From positions 381,095 through 445,094 of the forward strand of contig NZ_DLNQ01000005.1 in the NCBI RefSeq assembly GCF_002479495.1: 64,000 nucleotides of DNA, given 5' to 3'. A program made the position numbers and the translations under genes. The stretch is from Brevundimonas sp. UBA7506 (lineage in GTDB: Bacteria; Pseudomonadota; Alphaproteobacteria; Caulobacterales; Caulobacteraceae). The notes under the pieces are model-generated. The model was not told the origin of the DNA. It made no database searches and saw only the letters and a list, made by a program, of their open reading frames with translations. Shown in pieces: positions 30,123 to 41,200 of this stretch (position 1 is the first letter of the stretch; the number at the start of each line of letters is the position of its first letter).

Positions 30123-31405
30123 TGACTGACATCCTGATGCCCGCCCTGTCGCCCACGATGGAAGAGGGCGTTCTGGCCAAGTGGCACGTCAAGGTCGGGG
30201 ACGTCGTCTCCGCCGGCGACGTCATCGCCGAGATCGAGACCGACAAGGCCACGATGGAAGTCGAGGCCGTGGATGAAGGCGAAGTCACCGACATCCTGGT
30301 CGCCGAAGGCACCGAAGGCGTGAAGGTCAACACGCCGATCGCCCGTCTGAAGGATGAAGGCGGCGCGGTGGCCCCCAAGGCAGCCGCCAAGGCGGAAGAG
30401 GCGCCCAAGGCTGCGGCGGTTGCGGCCGAGGCCCCCAAGGCCGCGGCGCCGGCCGCCCCGGCTCCCGCTGCGCCGAAGTCGGACAGCGGCGAGCGTATCT
30501 TTGCTTCGCCCCTGGCGCGTCGCATCGCCGCCCAGAACGGCGTCGACCTGAAGTCGATCAAGGGCACCGGCCCGCACGGCCGCATCGTCAAGCGTGACGT
30601 TGAAGGCGCTCCGAAGGGCGCGGCTCAGCCCGCAACCTCGACGGCGACCGCCGCCGCGACCTCGGGCATCGCCCCGCGTCAGGTCCAGTCTCTGGCCCAG
30701 ATGGGCATTCCGGACGGCAGCTACGACCTGATCCCGCTGGACGGCATGAAGAAGGCCGTGGCGCGTCGCATGGTCGACAGCATCCAGAACGTCCCGCATT
30801 TCCCGCTGTTCATCGACTGCGAGATCGACCAGCTGATGGCTGTTCGCGCCAAGGTGAACAAGATGCTGGAGCCGCAGGGGATCAAGGTCTCGGTCAATGA
30901 CTTCGTCATCAAGGCCGCTGCCCTGGCCCTGAAGATGGTGCCGGAGGCGAACGCCTCCTACACCCCTGAAGGCATCGCCATGCACCACAACGCCGACGTC
31001 TCGATGGCGGTGGCGATCGACGGCGGTCTGATCACCCCGATCATCAAGAAGGCCGAGACCAAGGGCCTGGCGCAGATCGCGACCGAGTCCAAGGACCTGG
31101 CCAAGCGCGCCCGCGAACGCAAGCTGAAGCCCGAAGAGTTCCAGGGCGGCACCTTCTCGGTGTCCAACCTGGGGATGTTCGGCATCAAGCAGTTCACCTC
31201 GATCATCAATGAGCCGCAGGGCTGCATCATGAGCGTAGGCGCGGGCGAGCAACGTCCGGTCGTCAAGGACGGCCAGATCGTGCCGGCCACGGTCATGACC
31301 GTGACCCTGACCTGCGATCACCGGGTGGTCGACGGCGCGACGGGCGCTCGCTTCCTGCAGGCGTTCAAGCCGCTGATCGAAGATCCCGTGGCGATGCTGG
31401 CCTAG
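30122..31405 (+). CDS. pdhC: Pyruvate dehydrogenase E2, dihydrolipoyllysine-residue acetyltransferase
   Basis: A 427-residue E2 core protein. It has one lipoyl domain (residues 1-78, lysine in [11 protein letters not shown]), an Ala/Pro/Lys linker, then a peripheral-subunit-binding domain ([32 protein letters not shown]). The catalytic domain (about 200-427) ends in [20 protein letters not shown] with the H-x-x-x-D-G active site. Start ATG overlaps the DUF5076 stop. Longer open frames upstream are in the wrong context. It transfers acetyl groups to CoA. Confidence 0.97.
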   Translation: MTDILMPALSPTMEEGVLAKWHVKVGDVVSAGDVIAEIETDKATMEVEAVDEGEVTDILVAEGTEGVKVNTPIARLKDEGGAVAPKAAAKAEEAPKAAAVAAEAPKAAAPAAPAPAAPKSDSGERIFASPLARRIAAQNGVDLKSIKGTGPHGRIVKRDVEGAPKGAAQPATSTATAAATSGIAPRQVQSLAQMGIPDGSYDLIPLDGMKKAVARRMVDSIQNVPHFPLFIDCEIDQLMAVRAKVNKMLEPQGIKVSVNDFVIKAAALALKMVPEANASYTPEGIAMHHNADVSMAVAIDGGLITPIIKKAETKGLAQIATESKDLAKRARERKLKPEEFQGGTFSVSNLGMFGIKQFTSIINEPQGCIMSVGAGEQRPVVKDGQIVPATVMTVTLTCDHRVVDGATGARFLQAFKPLIEDPVAMLA

Positions 31406-31420
31406 GGGGAGGGTGAAGTC

Positions 31421-31900
<480 letters not shown>

Positions 31901-31902
31901 TC

Positions 31903-33309
31903 ATGGCTGCTGAATTCGATCTCGTCGTCATCGGTTCGGGCCCCGGCGGTTACGTCGCGGCGATCCGCGCCAGCCAGCTGGGCCTGAAGGTCGCCATCGT
32001 GGAGCGCGAGAATTTGGGCGGCATCTGCCTGAACTGGGGCTGCATCCCGACCAAGGCCCTGCTGAAGTCGGGCGAGAAGTTCGAGAGCCTGAGCCACCTG
32101 AAGGAATACGGCCTGTCGGCATCCGGCGCCTCCTTCGACTTCGACGCCATCATCCAGCGCTCGCGCGGGGTCGCGGCGACGATGAACAAGGGCATCGGCT
32201 TCCTGATGAAGAAGAACAAGATCGAGGTGATCGAGGGCTCGGCCACGCTCGAGAAAGGCGCTGCGGCTCCCAAGGTCGTCGTCGCTCTGAAGGCCGGCGG
32301 CACGCGCGCTATTGAAGCCAAGACCGTCATGCTGGCCGTCGGCGCCCGCGCCCGCGCCCTGCCGCAGATCGGTCTGGAAGCCGACGGCGACAAGATCTGG
32401 GCCTATCGCGACGCCCTGGCCCCCAAGAAGCTGCCCAAGACCTTCGTCGTCATCGGCTCGGGCGCCATCGGCATCGAGTTCGCCAGCTTCTATCGCGCCC
32501 TGGGCGCCGAAGTGACCGTGGTGGAAGCGGTCGATCGCATCATGCCGGTCGAGGACGAAGAGGTCTCCAAGGCCGCTCAGAAGTCCTTCGAGAAGCGCGG
32601 CATCAAGTTCAAGGTCGGCGCCAAGGTGACCAAGGTCTCCAAGGATTCCAAGGGCGTGAAGGTCGCTGTTGAAGTGAACGGCAAGGCCGAGACGCTGGAG
32701 GCCGAGGTCTGCATCTCGGCCGTCGGCATCACCGCTAACACCGACGGCATCGGCCTGGAGGCGCTGGGCGTCGAACTGGACCGCGGTCACATCAAGACGG
32801 ACAGCCACTGCCAGACCAACGTCAAAGGCCTGTACGCCATCGGCGACTGCGCTGGCGCGCCCTGGCTGGCGCACAAGGCCAGCCACGAAGGCATCCATGC
32901 GGCCGAGCACATCGCCGCGTACAAGACGCCGAACGTCCATTCGCCCATCGCCGGCTGCACCTACGCCCAGCCGCAGGTCGCCTCGGTCGGGATCACCGAA
33001 CAGGGCGCGCGCGCCGAGAAGCGCGAGGTCAAGATCGGCCGCTTCCCGTTCCGCGTGAACGGCAAGGCCGTGGCCGCAGGCGAAATCGACGGCTTCGTCA
33101 AGGTGATCTTCGACGCCAAGACCGGCGCCCTGATCGGCGCCCATATGATCGGCCACGAAGTCACGGAAATGATCCAGGGCTACGTCACCGCCATCACCAT
33201 GGAAGCGACCGAGGAAGACATTCACGGCATCGTCTATCCGCACCCGACCATGTCCGAGGCCATGCATGAGGCGGCCCTCGACGCCTACGGGCGCGTGATC
33301 CACATCTGA
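31903..33309 (+). CDS. lpdA: Dihydrolipoyl dehydrogenase (E3)
   Basis: A 468-residue FAD disulfide oxidoreductase. It has FAD motif VIGSGPGGYVAAIRASQLG, redox cysteines Cys42 and Cys47 (GGICLNWGCIPTKALL), NAD motif VIGSGAIGIEFASFY and the C-terminal HPTMSEAMHEAALDA with the catalytic His-Glu pair. It reoxidises the lipoyl arms of PdhB/PdhC and can also serve other 2-oxoacid complexes. It is the last gene of the cluster and is followed by a hairpin. Confidence 0.97.
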   Translation: MAAEFDLVVIGSGPGGYVAAIRASQLGLKVAIVERENLGGICLNWGCIPTKALLKSGEKFESLSHLKEYGLSASGASFDFDAIIQRSRGVAATMNKGIGFLMKKNKIEVIEGSATLEKGAAAPKVVVALKAGGTRAIEAKTVMLAVGARARALPQIGLEADGDKIWAYRDALAPKKLPKTFVVIGSGAIGIEFASFYRALGAEVTVVEAVDRIMPVEDEEVSKAAQKSFEKRGIKFKVGAKVTKVSKDSKGVKVAVEVNGKAETLEAEVCISAVGITANTDGIGLEALGVELDRGHIKTDSHCQTNVKGLYAIGDCAGAPWLAHKASHEGIHAAEHIAAYKTPNVHSPIAGCTYAQPQVASVGITEQGARAEKREVKIGRFPFRVNGKAVAAGEIDGFVKVIFDAKTGALIGAHMIGHEVTEMIQGYVTAITMEATEEDIHGIVYPHPTMSEAMHEAALDAYGRVIHI

Positions 33310-33329
33310 TCCGGTTGTTAGAAAATCTG

Positions 33330-33366
33330 AACTGTGGCTAAGAGGATCGCCCTCTTCTCCACGGTT
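33330..33366 (+). terminator. Long hairpin between lpdA and the cysteine synthase gene
   Basis: AACTGTGG pairs with CCACGGTT (one G-T pair) and, inside a 2-nt internal loop, AAGAGG pairs with CCTCTT around a 5-base loop. It lies 20 bp after the lpdA stop and ends 10 bp before the next ATG. There is no T-run, so it may be a terminator, a processing site or a structure affecting cysK translation. Confidence 0.45.
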
Positions 33367-33376
33367 CGGAAGTTTC

Positions 33377-34381
33377 ATGATCGTCGCCTCTGACGCCCTC
33401 GGCCTGATCGGCAACACGCCCCTGGTGCGGCTCAGGCGCGCGTCGGAGCTGACCGGCTGCGAGATCCTCGGCAAGGCCGAGTTCATGAATGTCGGCGGGT
33501 CGATCAAGGACCGTGCAGCGCTCAGCATCATCAGGAAAGCGCGGGCGTCGGGCGCGCTCAAGCCTGGCGGCGTCATCGTCGAGGGCACGGCGGGCAATAC
33601 CGGCATCGGTCTGGCCCTGGTCGGCGCGGCGCTGGGCCATCCCGTCGTCATCGTCATGCCGCGCAGCCAGACGGACGAGAAGAAGCGGGCGGTTCGTCTG
33701 CACGGCGCCCGCTTGATTGAAGTCGATCCTGCCCCCTTCGCCAGCCCCAATCACTTCGTGCACTTCTCGCGCCGCCTGGCCGAGGAACTGAACGAGAGCG
33801 AGCCGAACGGCGCCTTCTACGCCGATCAGTTCGACAATCCGGCCAACCGCGAGGCTCACTACGAAGGCACGGCGCCGGAAATCTGGAAACAGACGGACGG
33901 GAATATCGACGGCTTCATCTGCGCCGTCGGATCGGGCGGGACGCTGGCGGGGTGCGCGGCCTACCTGCGCGAACAGAAGCCGGAGATCGGCATCGGTCTG
34001 GCCGACGTGCCGGGGGCGGCGCTGTTTAGCTGGTTTACCGAGGGCGTGCTGAAGGGTGAAGGCAGTTCGATCACCGAGGGCATCGGCGTCAACCGCATCA
34101 CCGGCAACCTGGAAGGACTTGTGGTCGATCATCCTTACCGGATCGAGGACGCCGAGTTTCTGCCCATCCTGTTTGATCTGGTGCAGCACGAGGGTCTGTC
34201 GCTGGGGCCCTCCAGCGGGGTCAACATCGCCGGGGCTATCCGCATGGCCCGCGACCTGGGGCCGGGCAAGACCATCGTCACCGTCTTGTGCGACTCCGGT
34301 CAGCGCTACGCCAGCAAGGTGTATGATCCGGCCTTCCTGACCGCGCGCGGCCTGCCGACGCCAGAGTGGCTGAACCGATGA
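33377..34381 (+). CDS. cysK: Cysteine synthase-family PLP enzyme
   Basis: A 334-residue PLP-dependent beta-replacement enzyme. The PLP lysine is in NVGGSIKDRAAL, the substrate loop is EGTAGNTGIGLAL, the phosphate loop is VGSGGTLAG and the end is SSGVNIAGAI. It probably makes cysteine from O-acetylserine and sulfide. Insertions around residues 120-150 make it somewhat longer than classical CysK, so a CysK2-like or related activity is possible. The stop overlaps the start of the LysR gene (ATGA). Confidence 0.85.
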   Translation: MIVASDALGLIGNTPLVRLRRASELTGCEILGKAEFMNVGGSIKDRAALSIIRKARASGALKPGGVIVEGTAGNTGIGLALVGAALGHPVVIVMPRSQTDEKKRAVRLHGARLIEVDPAPFASPNHFVHFSRRLAEELNESEPNGAFYADQFDNPANREAHYEGTAPEIWKQTDGNIDGFICAVGSGGTLAGCAAYLREQKPEIGIGLADVPGAALFSWFTEGVLKGEGSSITEGIGVNRITGNLEGLVVDHPYRIEDAEFLPILFDLVQHEGLSLGPSSGVNIAGAIRMARDLGPGKTIVTVLCDSGQRYASKVYDPAFLTARGLPTPEWLNR

Positions 34382-35328
34382 GTCGCAAGAAGGAGCAGGC
34401 CGTCGAGAGCCGCATTCCGCCCCTGAATGCGCTGAAGGCGTTCGAGGCCGCCGCGCGTCGCCTGAACATCACCCGCGCCGCCGAGGAACTGTCAGTTACG
34501 CCCGGCGCCATCAGCCAGCAGATCCGTATTCTGGAGGAACATGCCGGCGCCCCCCTGTTCCATCGCGAGGGGCGCCAGATCGCCCTGACCGAACTGGGGG
34601 CCGAGCTCTATCCGCTGCTGCACGACGGTTTCGACTATCTGAAGCGGGCGGGGGACCTGTTGTACCGTCCCAACCGACGCCATGCCCTGGCGATCAGCGT
34701 GCCGCCGTCCTTCGCCGCCAAGTGGCTCGCGCCCCGTATCGCGCGTTTCTCCGCCGCTCATCCCGAGGTCGAGGTCTGGATGTCGGCCGACATGCGGCTG
34801 GCCGACGTCGGCGGCGGACGGGTGGATGTGGCGGTGCGCTATGGTCGGGGCGACTACACTGGCGTTCGGTCGGAGCGCTTGCTGTCCGCCGATGTGACCC
34901 CCGTGTGCAGCCCGTCCTTGCTAAGCGGCGCGCATCCGCTGAAACGCCCGGCTGATCTGGCCCATCACACCCTGATCCATCTGCGGCCCGGCGAGATGGA
35001 AGAGCCGCGTCCGGACTGGCCCGCCTGGCTGGCGTCCCGCAAGCTGCCCCATATCGACGCCTCGGCCGGTCCGCGATTCGATCAGACCGCCTTGGCGATC
35101 GAGGCTGCGGCCCATGGTCAGGGCGTGGCCCTGGCGCCCTACGCCTTTGTCGCCGACGACCTCGCCTCGGGTCGTCTGGTCGCGCCTTTCGCCGACGGGG
35201 CCCTGTCGACGGCGCTGGCCTATCATGTGCTGACGCGCCGCAGCGGCGTGTCCGAACCGGCCCGGGCTTTCGTGCGCTGGCTGAAGGATGAAACTCGAAC
35301 CGCTGAGCAGCAGGTCGACGACCTTTGA
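34378..35328 (+). CDS. LysR-family regulator, GcvA-like
   Basis: A 316-residue protein. The N-terminal winged helix-turn-helix reads LNALKAFEAAARRLNITRAAEELSV followed by TPGAISQQIRILEEHAG, as in GcvA-type LysR members. The rest is a periplasmic-binding-like effector domain (VEVWMSADMRLADVGGGRVD). It starts at ATG 34378, overlapping the cysteine synthase stop, so it is co-transcribed with that gene. Its target and co-inducer are unknown; control of the preceding gene is likely but inferred. Confidence 0.9.
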   Translation: MSRKKEQAVESRIPPLNALKAFEAAARRLNITRAAEELSVTPGAISQQIRILEEHAGAPLFHREGRQIALTELGAELYPLLHDGFDYLKRAGDLLYRPNRRHALAISVPPSFAAKWLAPRIARFSAAHPEVEVWMSADMRLADVGGGRVDVAVRYGRGDYTGVRSERLLSADVTPVCSPSLLSGAHPLKRPADLAHHTLIHLRPGEMEEPRPDWPAWLASRKLPHIDASAGPRFDQTALAIEAAAHGQGVALAPYAFVADDLASGRLVAPFADGALSTALAYHVLTRRSGVSEPARAFVRWLKDETRTAEQQVDDL

Positions 35329-35386
35329 CCCCTAATGGAAATCGCGCGAGCCGGGCAGGATGCGGACGTCGCGCGTTTCATTAATG

Positions 35387-35406
35387 CGACAACAGCGCGA
35401 TTGTCG
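35387..35406. promoter_or_regulatory. Inverted repeat upstream of the metal-efflux operon
   Basis: CGACAA (35387-35392) and TTGTCG (35401-35406) form a 6-bp inverted repeat with an 8-bp spacer, 29 bp before the first gene of the efflux operon. It could be an operator for a metal sensor encoded elsewhere; none is encoded nearby. Confidence 0.3.
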
Positions 35407-35434
35407 GCGGCGGGGGACGTGTTAGAAAAGCCTG

Positions 35435-35782
35435 ATGGGGTCCAACTCGATAAGGCGAGGAATGCTGGCGGCGCTGATGGCGTCGTTAATCGCCTTGTTC
35501 GTGTTCGTTCCTGCCGCTGACGCCATGAGTTGCGGGCCCGAGGGCGAGCCGTCCGGCACCGTCCTGGTGATCGACGACCACGGCAACCAGCCCCATCCAG
35601 CCGACGATGCGAACCATCCGGCCTGTTCGCATGGACATTGCCATCACGGCGGCGTCTCGACGCCAGCGCGTCAGGATACGTCGTTCAACGTTGCGCCTCG
35701 ACGCGAGCTTCTGCTCGCAACCCTGTCTCATCGACTGATTTCGCACCCGCCCGCCGGTCCAGAGCGCCCACCCAGAACCTGA
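35435..35782 (+). CDS. Histidine-rich exported protein heading the czc-type operon
   Basis: A 115-residue protein with an N-terminal hydrophobic signal (MLAALMASLIALFVFVPAADA). A His/Cys-rich stretch follows at about residues 50-75, including HPACSHGHCHHGG, suited to binding Zn, Co, Cd or Cu. It precedes czcC by 53 bp in the same direction. Small exported metal-binding proteins occur in several czc/cus operons, so a periplasmic metal scavenger or sensor role is likely. No named family is recognised. Confidence 0.7.
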   Translation: MGSNSIRRGMLAALMASLIALFVFVPAADAMSCGPEGEPSGTVLVIDDHGNQPHPADDANHPACSHGHCHHGGVSTPARQDTSFNVAPRRELLLATLSHRLISHPPAGPERPPRT

Positions 35783-35835
35783 CGTGGTTGCGCGCCTTCG
35801 CGCGCCCTTCACGTCAATTTTCTGGGAAACAGGAC

Positions 35836-37089
35836 ATGCCATCCCTCTATCGTCGTCTGCCGCGCATCGCGGCGGGCTGCGCCATGGTCGCCTTGGCGAC
35901 CGCAACGACCGGCCCTGCCTGGGCCGATCCCGCGCCCGCGTTTGAAATCCTGCTGCAGCAGGTCGGTGCTTCGCCCACAGCCATGGAAGCGGGCGCTCTT
36001 CAAGAGGCCGCCGAGGCCCGGGTCAGACAGGCCCGCGTTCGCCCCAACCCCACGCTGGCGCTGGACGTTGAAAACGCCTTTGGCAGCGGGCCTTTCGAAG
36101 GCTTCGGCAATGCGGAAACGACGCTGGGCGTCACTCAGGACCTCGAACTCTGGGGGCGACGCGGCGCACGCGTCGATGTGGCCCGCGCCGAAGCCGGAGC
36201 GCTTGCGCTGCGCCGTGATCTCGCCGTTGTCGATGCTGCGGGGCGACTGGCCCTGGTTTATGCCGAGGCCGAAGCCGCCGAGCGGCGCTTCCATCTGGCC
36301 GAAGAGGCGTTGAGCGTCACCCTGGCCGACGCCCGTGCGGCCCTGACCCTGGTCGAGGAAGGTCGCGAGCCTATGATGCGCGCCCTTCAGGGCGAGAGCG
36401 AAGCCGCCACCGCCCGCGCGAGCCTGGACGAGGCGCAGGCTGAACGGGACGCCGCTTTCGCAAGGCTGACGGCGGTCGCCATGCTGCCGACGCCCGTGAC
36501 CTCGATCAAGGCCAGCCTGATTGATCAGGTCCCCTCAGCTGCCATGTCTGGGGACGCAGCCACGCTCGTCGTCCGTGTGGCCGAGGCCGAGCGCGAGACA
36601 GCGGAGCGACAGATCGCGGTCGAGCGTATCCGCGCCCGTCCCGACGTCAGCGCCTCGGTCGGGTTGCGTCGCTATGAGGCCGAGGACGCCACGGCCCTGA
36701 CCCTGGGGCTCAGCCTGCCTTTGCCGCTGTTCGACCGGAACCGGGGCAATATCGACGCCGCCCAGGCCGAGTTGCGGGCCGCCGACGCCCGCCTGCTGAG
36801 CGCGCGTCAGGAAGCTCAGGCGGATCGAAACGCCGCTAAAGCCCGCCTGAACGCCTCGGCCAGCCGGGTGTCAGCCACCGACGCCGGTGTGACCGCCGCA
36901 CAGGAAGCCTACCGCCTGTCGCGCATCGGCTTTGACGCCGGCCGCATCTCGCAACTGGAACTGCGCGTCTCGCGCGCCGCCCTGATCTCCGCCCGTAACG
37001 CCGCCGTCGACGCCCGCCTGGCGCGGGTCCGGGCGGAAATCGACCTGGCGCGCCTGCAAGGCCGCGCCCCGTTTGGAGCTGTTCAATGA
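35836..37089 (+). CDS. czcC: CzcC-like outer-membrane channel (TolC family)
   Basis: A 417-residue outer-membrane efflux protein with a signal peptide (MPSLYRRLPRIAAGCAMVAL; cleavage after PAWAD). Two TolC repeats are visible: EARVRQARVRPNPTLALDVEN in the first half and LGLSLPLPLFDRNRGNIDAAQAE in the second, with long helical Ala/Glu-rich regions. The start lies behind AACAGGAC; the open frame extends upstream through the His-rich gene but is non-coding there. The stop overlaps the czcB start (ATGA). Confidence 0.9.
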   Translation: MPSLYRRLPRIAAGCAMVALATATTGPAWADPAPAFEILLQQVGASPTAMEAGALQEAAEARVRQARVRPNPTLALDVENAFGSGPFEGFGNAETTLGVTQDLELWGRRGARVDVARAEAGALALRRDLAVVDAAGRLALVYAEAEAAERRFHLAEEALSVTLADARAALTLVEEGREPMMRALQGESEAATARASLDEAQAERDAAFARLTAVAMLPTPVTSIKASLIDQVPSAAMSGDAATLVVRVAEAERETAERQIAVERIRARPDVSASVGLRRYEAEDATALTLGLSLPLPLFDRNRGNIDAAQAELRAADARLLSARQEAQADRNAAKARLNASASRVSATDAGVTAAQEAYRLSRIGFDAGRISQLELRVSRAALISARNAAVDARLARVRAEIDLARLQGRAPFGAVQ

Positions 37090-38258
37090 AACGCACCGCT
37101 GGACTGAACAAGACCTGGCTGACGGCCGGAGCCGCCGCCGTCGCCCTTCTGGGCGGCGCGGGCTTCTATGTGCTCAAGGGCCAACCGAAAGCCGCGCCGG
37201 AGGCGACTGAAACCAACCGCGCCGATAAGGAAGTTTCCGAAGGCGCAGGCGAGGGTGTGGTCGAACTGTCGCCCGCCCAGATCGAAGCCGTCGGCATCTC
37301 GGTTGTCGCGGTCGGCGGCGGCGGCGGAGGCGAGGTCCGCCTGTCCGGCCGCGTCGAGCCGATGGTGGATGCTCGCGCCGCGGTGGCCGCCGCTGTTGCG
37401 GGACGCGTCGAACGGGTGCTGGTCGCGCCGGGGCAGTCGGTTCGCGTCGGTCAGGTTCTGGCGATCCTGGTCAGTGGCGACGCCGCCGCCTTGAAAGCCG
37501 ACGCCGACGCGGCACAGGCCACGGCGATCGCCGCCCAGCAGGCGCACCGCCGCGAAGAGGACCTGGCCAATCAGGGCGTGGTCGCGCGGCGTGACGCCGA
37601 GGTCGCACACGCTCATGCCATGGGCGCCGAGGCCGCCGCCCGCGCCGCGCGCGCCCGGTCCGCAGCGGCGGGATCGCCCGACGCCATGGGCCGTCTCAGC
37701 GTCGTCAGCCCGATTGCGGGCGTAGTCACCAGCGTTCTGGTCGGACCGGGAGGTTTCGCCGCTCAAGGCGGTGTGGTCGCCGAGATCACCAATCCGGCGC
37801 GCGTCGAAATGGTGTTCAGCGCGCCGCCCGCCGTGGCGTCTCATGTCCGCACCGGCAGCAGGATCCGCGTCACGACCCCGTCAGGCGACGTGGATAGCGT
37901 CGTGACCGGCGTGGCGACCGGCGGCGGCCTGGAAAGCGGCGCGGCCGTCATTCGAGCCCGACCGACCGTCGACGCCCTGCCGCCCGCAGGCTCGGCGGTC
38001 ACGGGCGCGGTGGCGACGGGCGAAGCGGTCGGCGGCGTCACCGTGCCGTCCGACGCCGTGCAGACCGTCGAGGGCGCAAGCGTGGTCTTCGTGCGCACCG
38101 AGACCGGCTTCCGCGCCGCGCCCGTTCTGGTCGGACGGCAGGCGGCAGGACGCACCGAGATCGTGCGGGGCCTGACCGGCGCCGAGCGCATCGCCGGCGC
38201 CAACGCCTTCCTGCTGAAAGCCGAGCTCGCCAAGGGCGAAGCCGAGCACGGCCACTAG
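37086..38258 (+). CDS. czcB: CzcB-like periplasmic adaptor (membrane fusion protein)
   Basis: A 390-residue RND adaptor. An N-terminal anchor (TAGAAAVALLGGAGFYVL) precedes a linker. The biotinyl-lipoyl-like half-motifs are seen in VAGRVERVLVAPGQSVRVGQVLAILVSG and in LSVVSPIAGVVTSVLVGPGGFAAQGG, separated by a short alpha hairpin, with beta-barrel domains after. It connects the CzcA pump to the CzcC channel. It lies 12 bp before czcA and overlaps czcC. Confidence 0.9.
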   Translation: MKRTAGLNKTWLTAGAAAVALLGGAGFYVLKGQPKAAPEATETNRADKEVSEGAGEGVVELSPAQIEAVGISVVAVGGGGGGEVRLSGRVEPMVDARAAVAAAVAGRVERVLVAPGQSVRVGQVLAILVSGDAAALKADADAAQATAIAAQQAHRREEDLANQGVVARRDAEVAHAHAMGAEAAARAARARSAAAGSPDAMGRLSVVSPIAGVVTSVLVGPGGFAAQGGVVAEITNPARVEMVFSAPPAVASHVRTGSRIRVTTPSGDVDSVVTGVATGGGLESGAAVIRARPTVDALPPAGSAVTGAVATGEAVGGVTVPSDAVQTVEGASVVFVRTETGFRAAPVLVGRQAAGRTEIVRGLTGAERIAGANAFLLKAELAKGEAEHGH

Positions 38259-38270
38259 GGGGCGACGGAT

Positions 38271-41200
38271 ATGTTCAAAGCTATCATTGAGGCGTCTGTC
38301 CGCTTTCGCGGGTTCGTCGTCCTGGTCGTGGCGCTCATCGCCGCGCTGGGCCTGTTCGAACTGACCAAACTGCCGATCGACGCCGTTCCTGACATCACCA
38401 ACCGACAGGTTCAGATCACGACCGTCGCGCCCGCTCTGGCGCCCGAACAGATCGAAAGACAGGTCACCTATCCGCTCGAAACAGCCATGTCGGGCATTCC
38501 CGGCCTGGTCAGCACCCGCTCGCTCTCGCGCAACGGTTTCAGCCAGATCACGGTCGTCTTCACCGACCAGACTGACATCTATTTCGCTCGCCAGCAGGTC
38601 GCTGAGCGGATGCGGCAGGCGTCGGACAGTCTGCCCGAAGGCGTCGAGCCAGCCTTGTCGCCGATCACGACGGGTCTGGGCGAGGTGCAGATGTGGACCG
38701 TCGACTATGTCCCCTTCAGCCCCAAGACCACGGTCGCCACCGGCAAGCCGGGCTGGCAGTCTGACGGCGCCTATCTGACGCCCCAAGGCGAGCGGCTGAC
38801 CACCCCGCAACAACGCGCTACCTATCTGCGCACAGTCCAGGACTGGATCATCGCCCCGCAGATGCGCACCGCGCCCGGTCTGGCCGGAATCGACGTGAAC
38901 GGCGGCTATGTGAAGGAATACGCGGTGCGGCCCGACGCGGCGGCCCTGACCCGCTACGGTCTGGGCCTGAATGATCTGGTGCTGGCGCTGGAGCGCGCCA
39001 ACACCCAGGCCGGGGCCGGCTATGTCCAGCGGGCAGGGGAGGCCCTGGTGGTGCGCGCCGACGCCCTGGCCGCGACGGTCGAGGATCTGGCCCAGGCGCC
39101 GGTCGTCAATCGTGGCGGTCTGGTCGTTCGCGTCGCCGACGTGGCCACTGTCGAGATCGGCCAGGCGCCGCGTCTGGGCGGCGCCAGCCGCGACGGCCAC
39201 GAAGCCGTCCTCGGCACTGCCTTGATGCTGGCCGGTGAGAACAGCCGGACCGTGGCTCAAGCGGCGGCCAAGCAGTTGGAAAAGGTCGGTGCGTCTCTGC
39301 CGCCGGGCGTCGTCGCGACTCCGGTTCTGAACCGCAGCGATCTGGTCAACTCGACCATATCGACCGTGGCGCGCAACCTGATCGAAGGGGCGCTGTTCGT
39401 CATCCTCGTGCTGTTCCTGCTGCTCGGAAATTTTCGGGCGGCGGGGATCACGGCGCTGATGATCCCGCTGTCCTTCCTGTTCGCCGTCATAGGCATGAAC
39501 CGGTTCGGCATCAGCGGAAACCTGATGAGCCTGGGCGCGCTCGACTTCGGTCTGATGGTCGACGGCGGCGTGGTGGTGATCGAGAACTCCCTGCTGATGC
39601 TGACCCGGAAACGGGCCGAGCTGGGACGGATGCTGACCCGTAGCGAGCGTCTCGGCGTGGCGGTTCAGGCGGCGCGCAAAATGGTCAAGCCTGCCGCATT
39701 CGGTCAGTTGATCATCCTGCTGGTCTTCACGCCGCTGCTGATGCTGGAAGGGGTGGAAGGCAAGACCTTTGTACCGATGGGGGCGACGGTCATGCTGGCC
39801 CTGATCGGCGCCTTCATCTTCTCCTTCACCTTCGTCCCGGCCATGGCGGCCCTGTTCGTGCGCGAGCCCAAGACGGTTCATCTGGGCGCGGACGGTCAGG
39901 TCGAGGAACATGAGACACGGGTTCTGCGCTTCGCTCGACGCTGGATACAGCCCGCCATTGGCGCGGCGGTGGCCCGCCCCAAGATGGTGCTGATCGCCGC
40001 TCTGGCGACGACGGCCGTCGGCGCCGTCTCCTTCATCAGCCTGGGCCGGGAGTTCATTCCGACCCTGGACGAGGGCGACATCGCCATGCAGGCGCTGCGC
40101 GTGCCGTCCGCCTCGTTGGAGCAGTCGCTGGCCATGCAGATGGCCCTGGAACGCACCATTAAGGCCCAGCCCGAGGTCGAGACCGTCTTTTCGCGCACCG
40201 GCACCGCGGAGGCGGCGGTCGACCCTATGCCCGCCAACATCTCGGATGCGGTCATCATCCTCAAGGACCGCAAGGACTGGCCCGATCCCAAGCTGTCGAA
40301 GGAAGACCTGATCGCCTGCATCGAACAGGTCGCCAGCCAGCAGATCGGCAACAGCCTCGAGTTCAGCCAGCCGATCGAGCTGCGCTTCAACGAACTGATC
40401 TCAGGGGTCCGCACCGACCTTGCTGTCATGGTCTATGGCGACGACTTCGACACCCTGCAGAAGACGGCGGAAGCTGTCGCCGCCAAGCTGCGGGCCACGC
40501 CGGGGGCCTCCGATGTGCGGGTGGAGCAGGCGTCCGGCCTGCCGACCCTGACCATCAGCGTCGATCGCTTCGCGGCGGCCAACTATGGTCTGTCGGCGGC
40601 GGATGTCTCAGAGGCGGTTTCCACCGCCGTCGGCGGCGCCGAGGCCGGGCGCATCTTCGAAGGCGACCGTCGCTTTGACGTCGTCGTGCGCCTGCCTGAC
40701 GACGTGCGAAACGATCCAGCCACCCTGGCCGCCCTGCCGATCGTCTCATCGACCGGCGTCGTCGTGCCCCTGTCCTCGGTGGCGCGCATCCATACCGCCG
40801 AGGGTCCGAACCAGATCAGTCGCGAAAACGGCAGTCGGCGCATGGTGGTCCAGGCCAATGTGCGCGGCCGCGATCTGGGCGGCTTCGTCGCCGACGCGCA
40901 AAGGTCGGTCGCCGACGTCGCCCTTCCGGTCGGCTATCGTCTGGATTGGGGCGGGCAGTTCGAGAACCTGAAACGGGCTGAGCAACGCCTGGGCCTGGTC
41001 ATTCCCATCGTCTTCGTCATGATCGGCGTTCTGCTGTTCATGGCGCTGGGGTCGCTCACCGAGGCGGGCCTGGTCTTCGCCTGCGTGCCTCTGGCCCTGG
41101 TCGGCGGGGCCTTGGCCCTGCTGCTGAGGGGGATGCCGTTTTCGGTCTCGGCGTCGGTCGGCTTCATCGCCGTGTCGGGCGTCGCGACCCTGAACGGTCT

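Noticed and set aside
37881..39911. 676-codon open frame opposite czcB/czcA
   Set aside because: Same reason: it mirrors two clear pump genes and its product is His/Gln/Arg-rich without domains.
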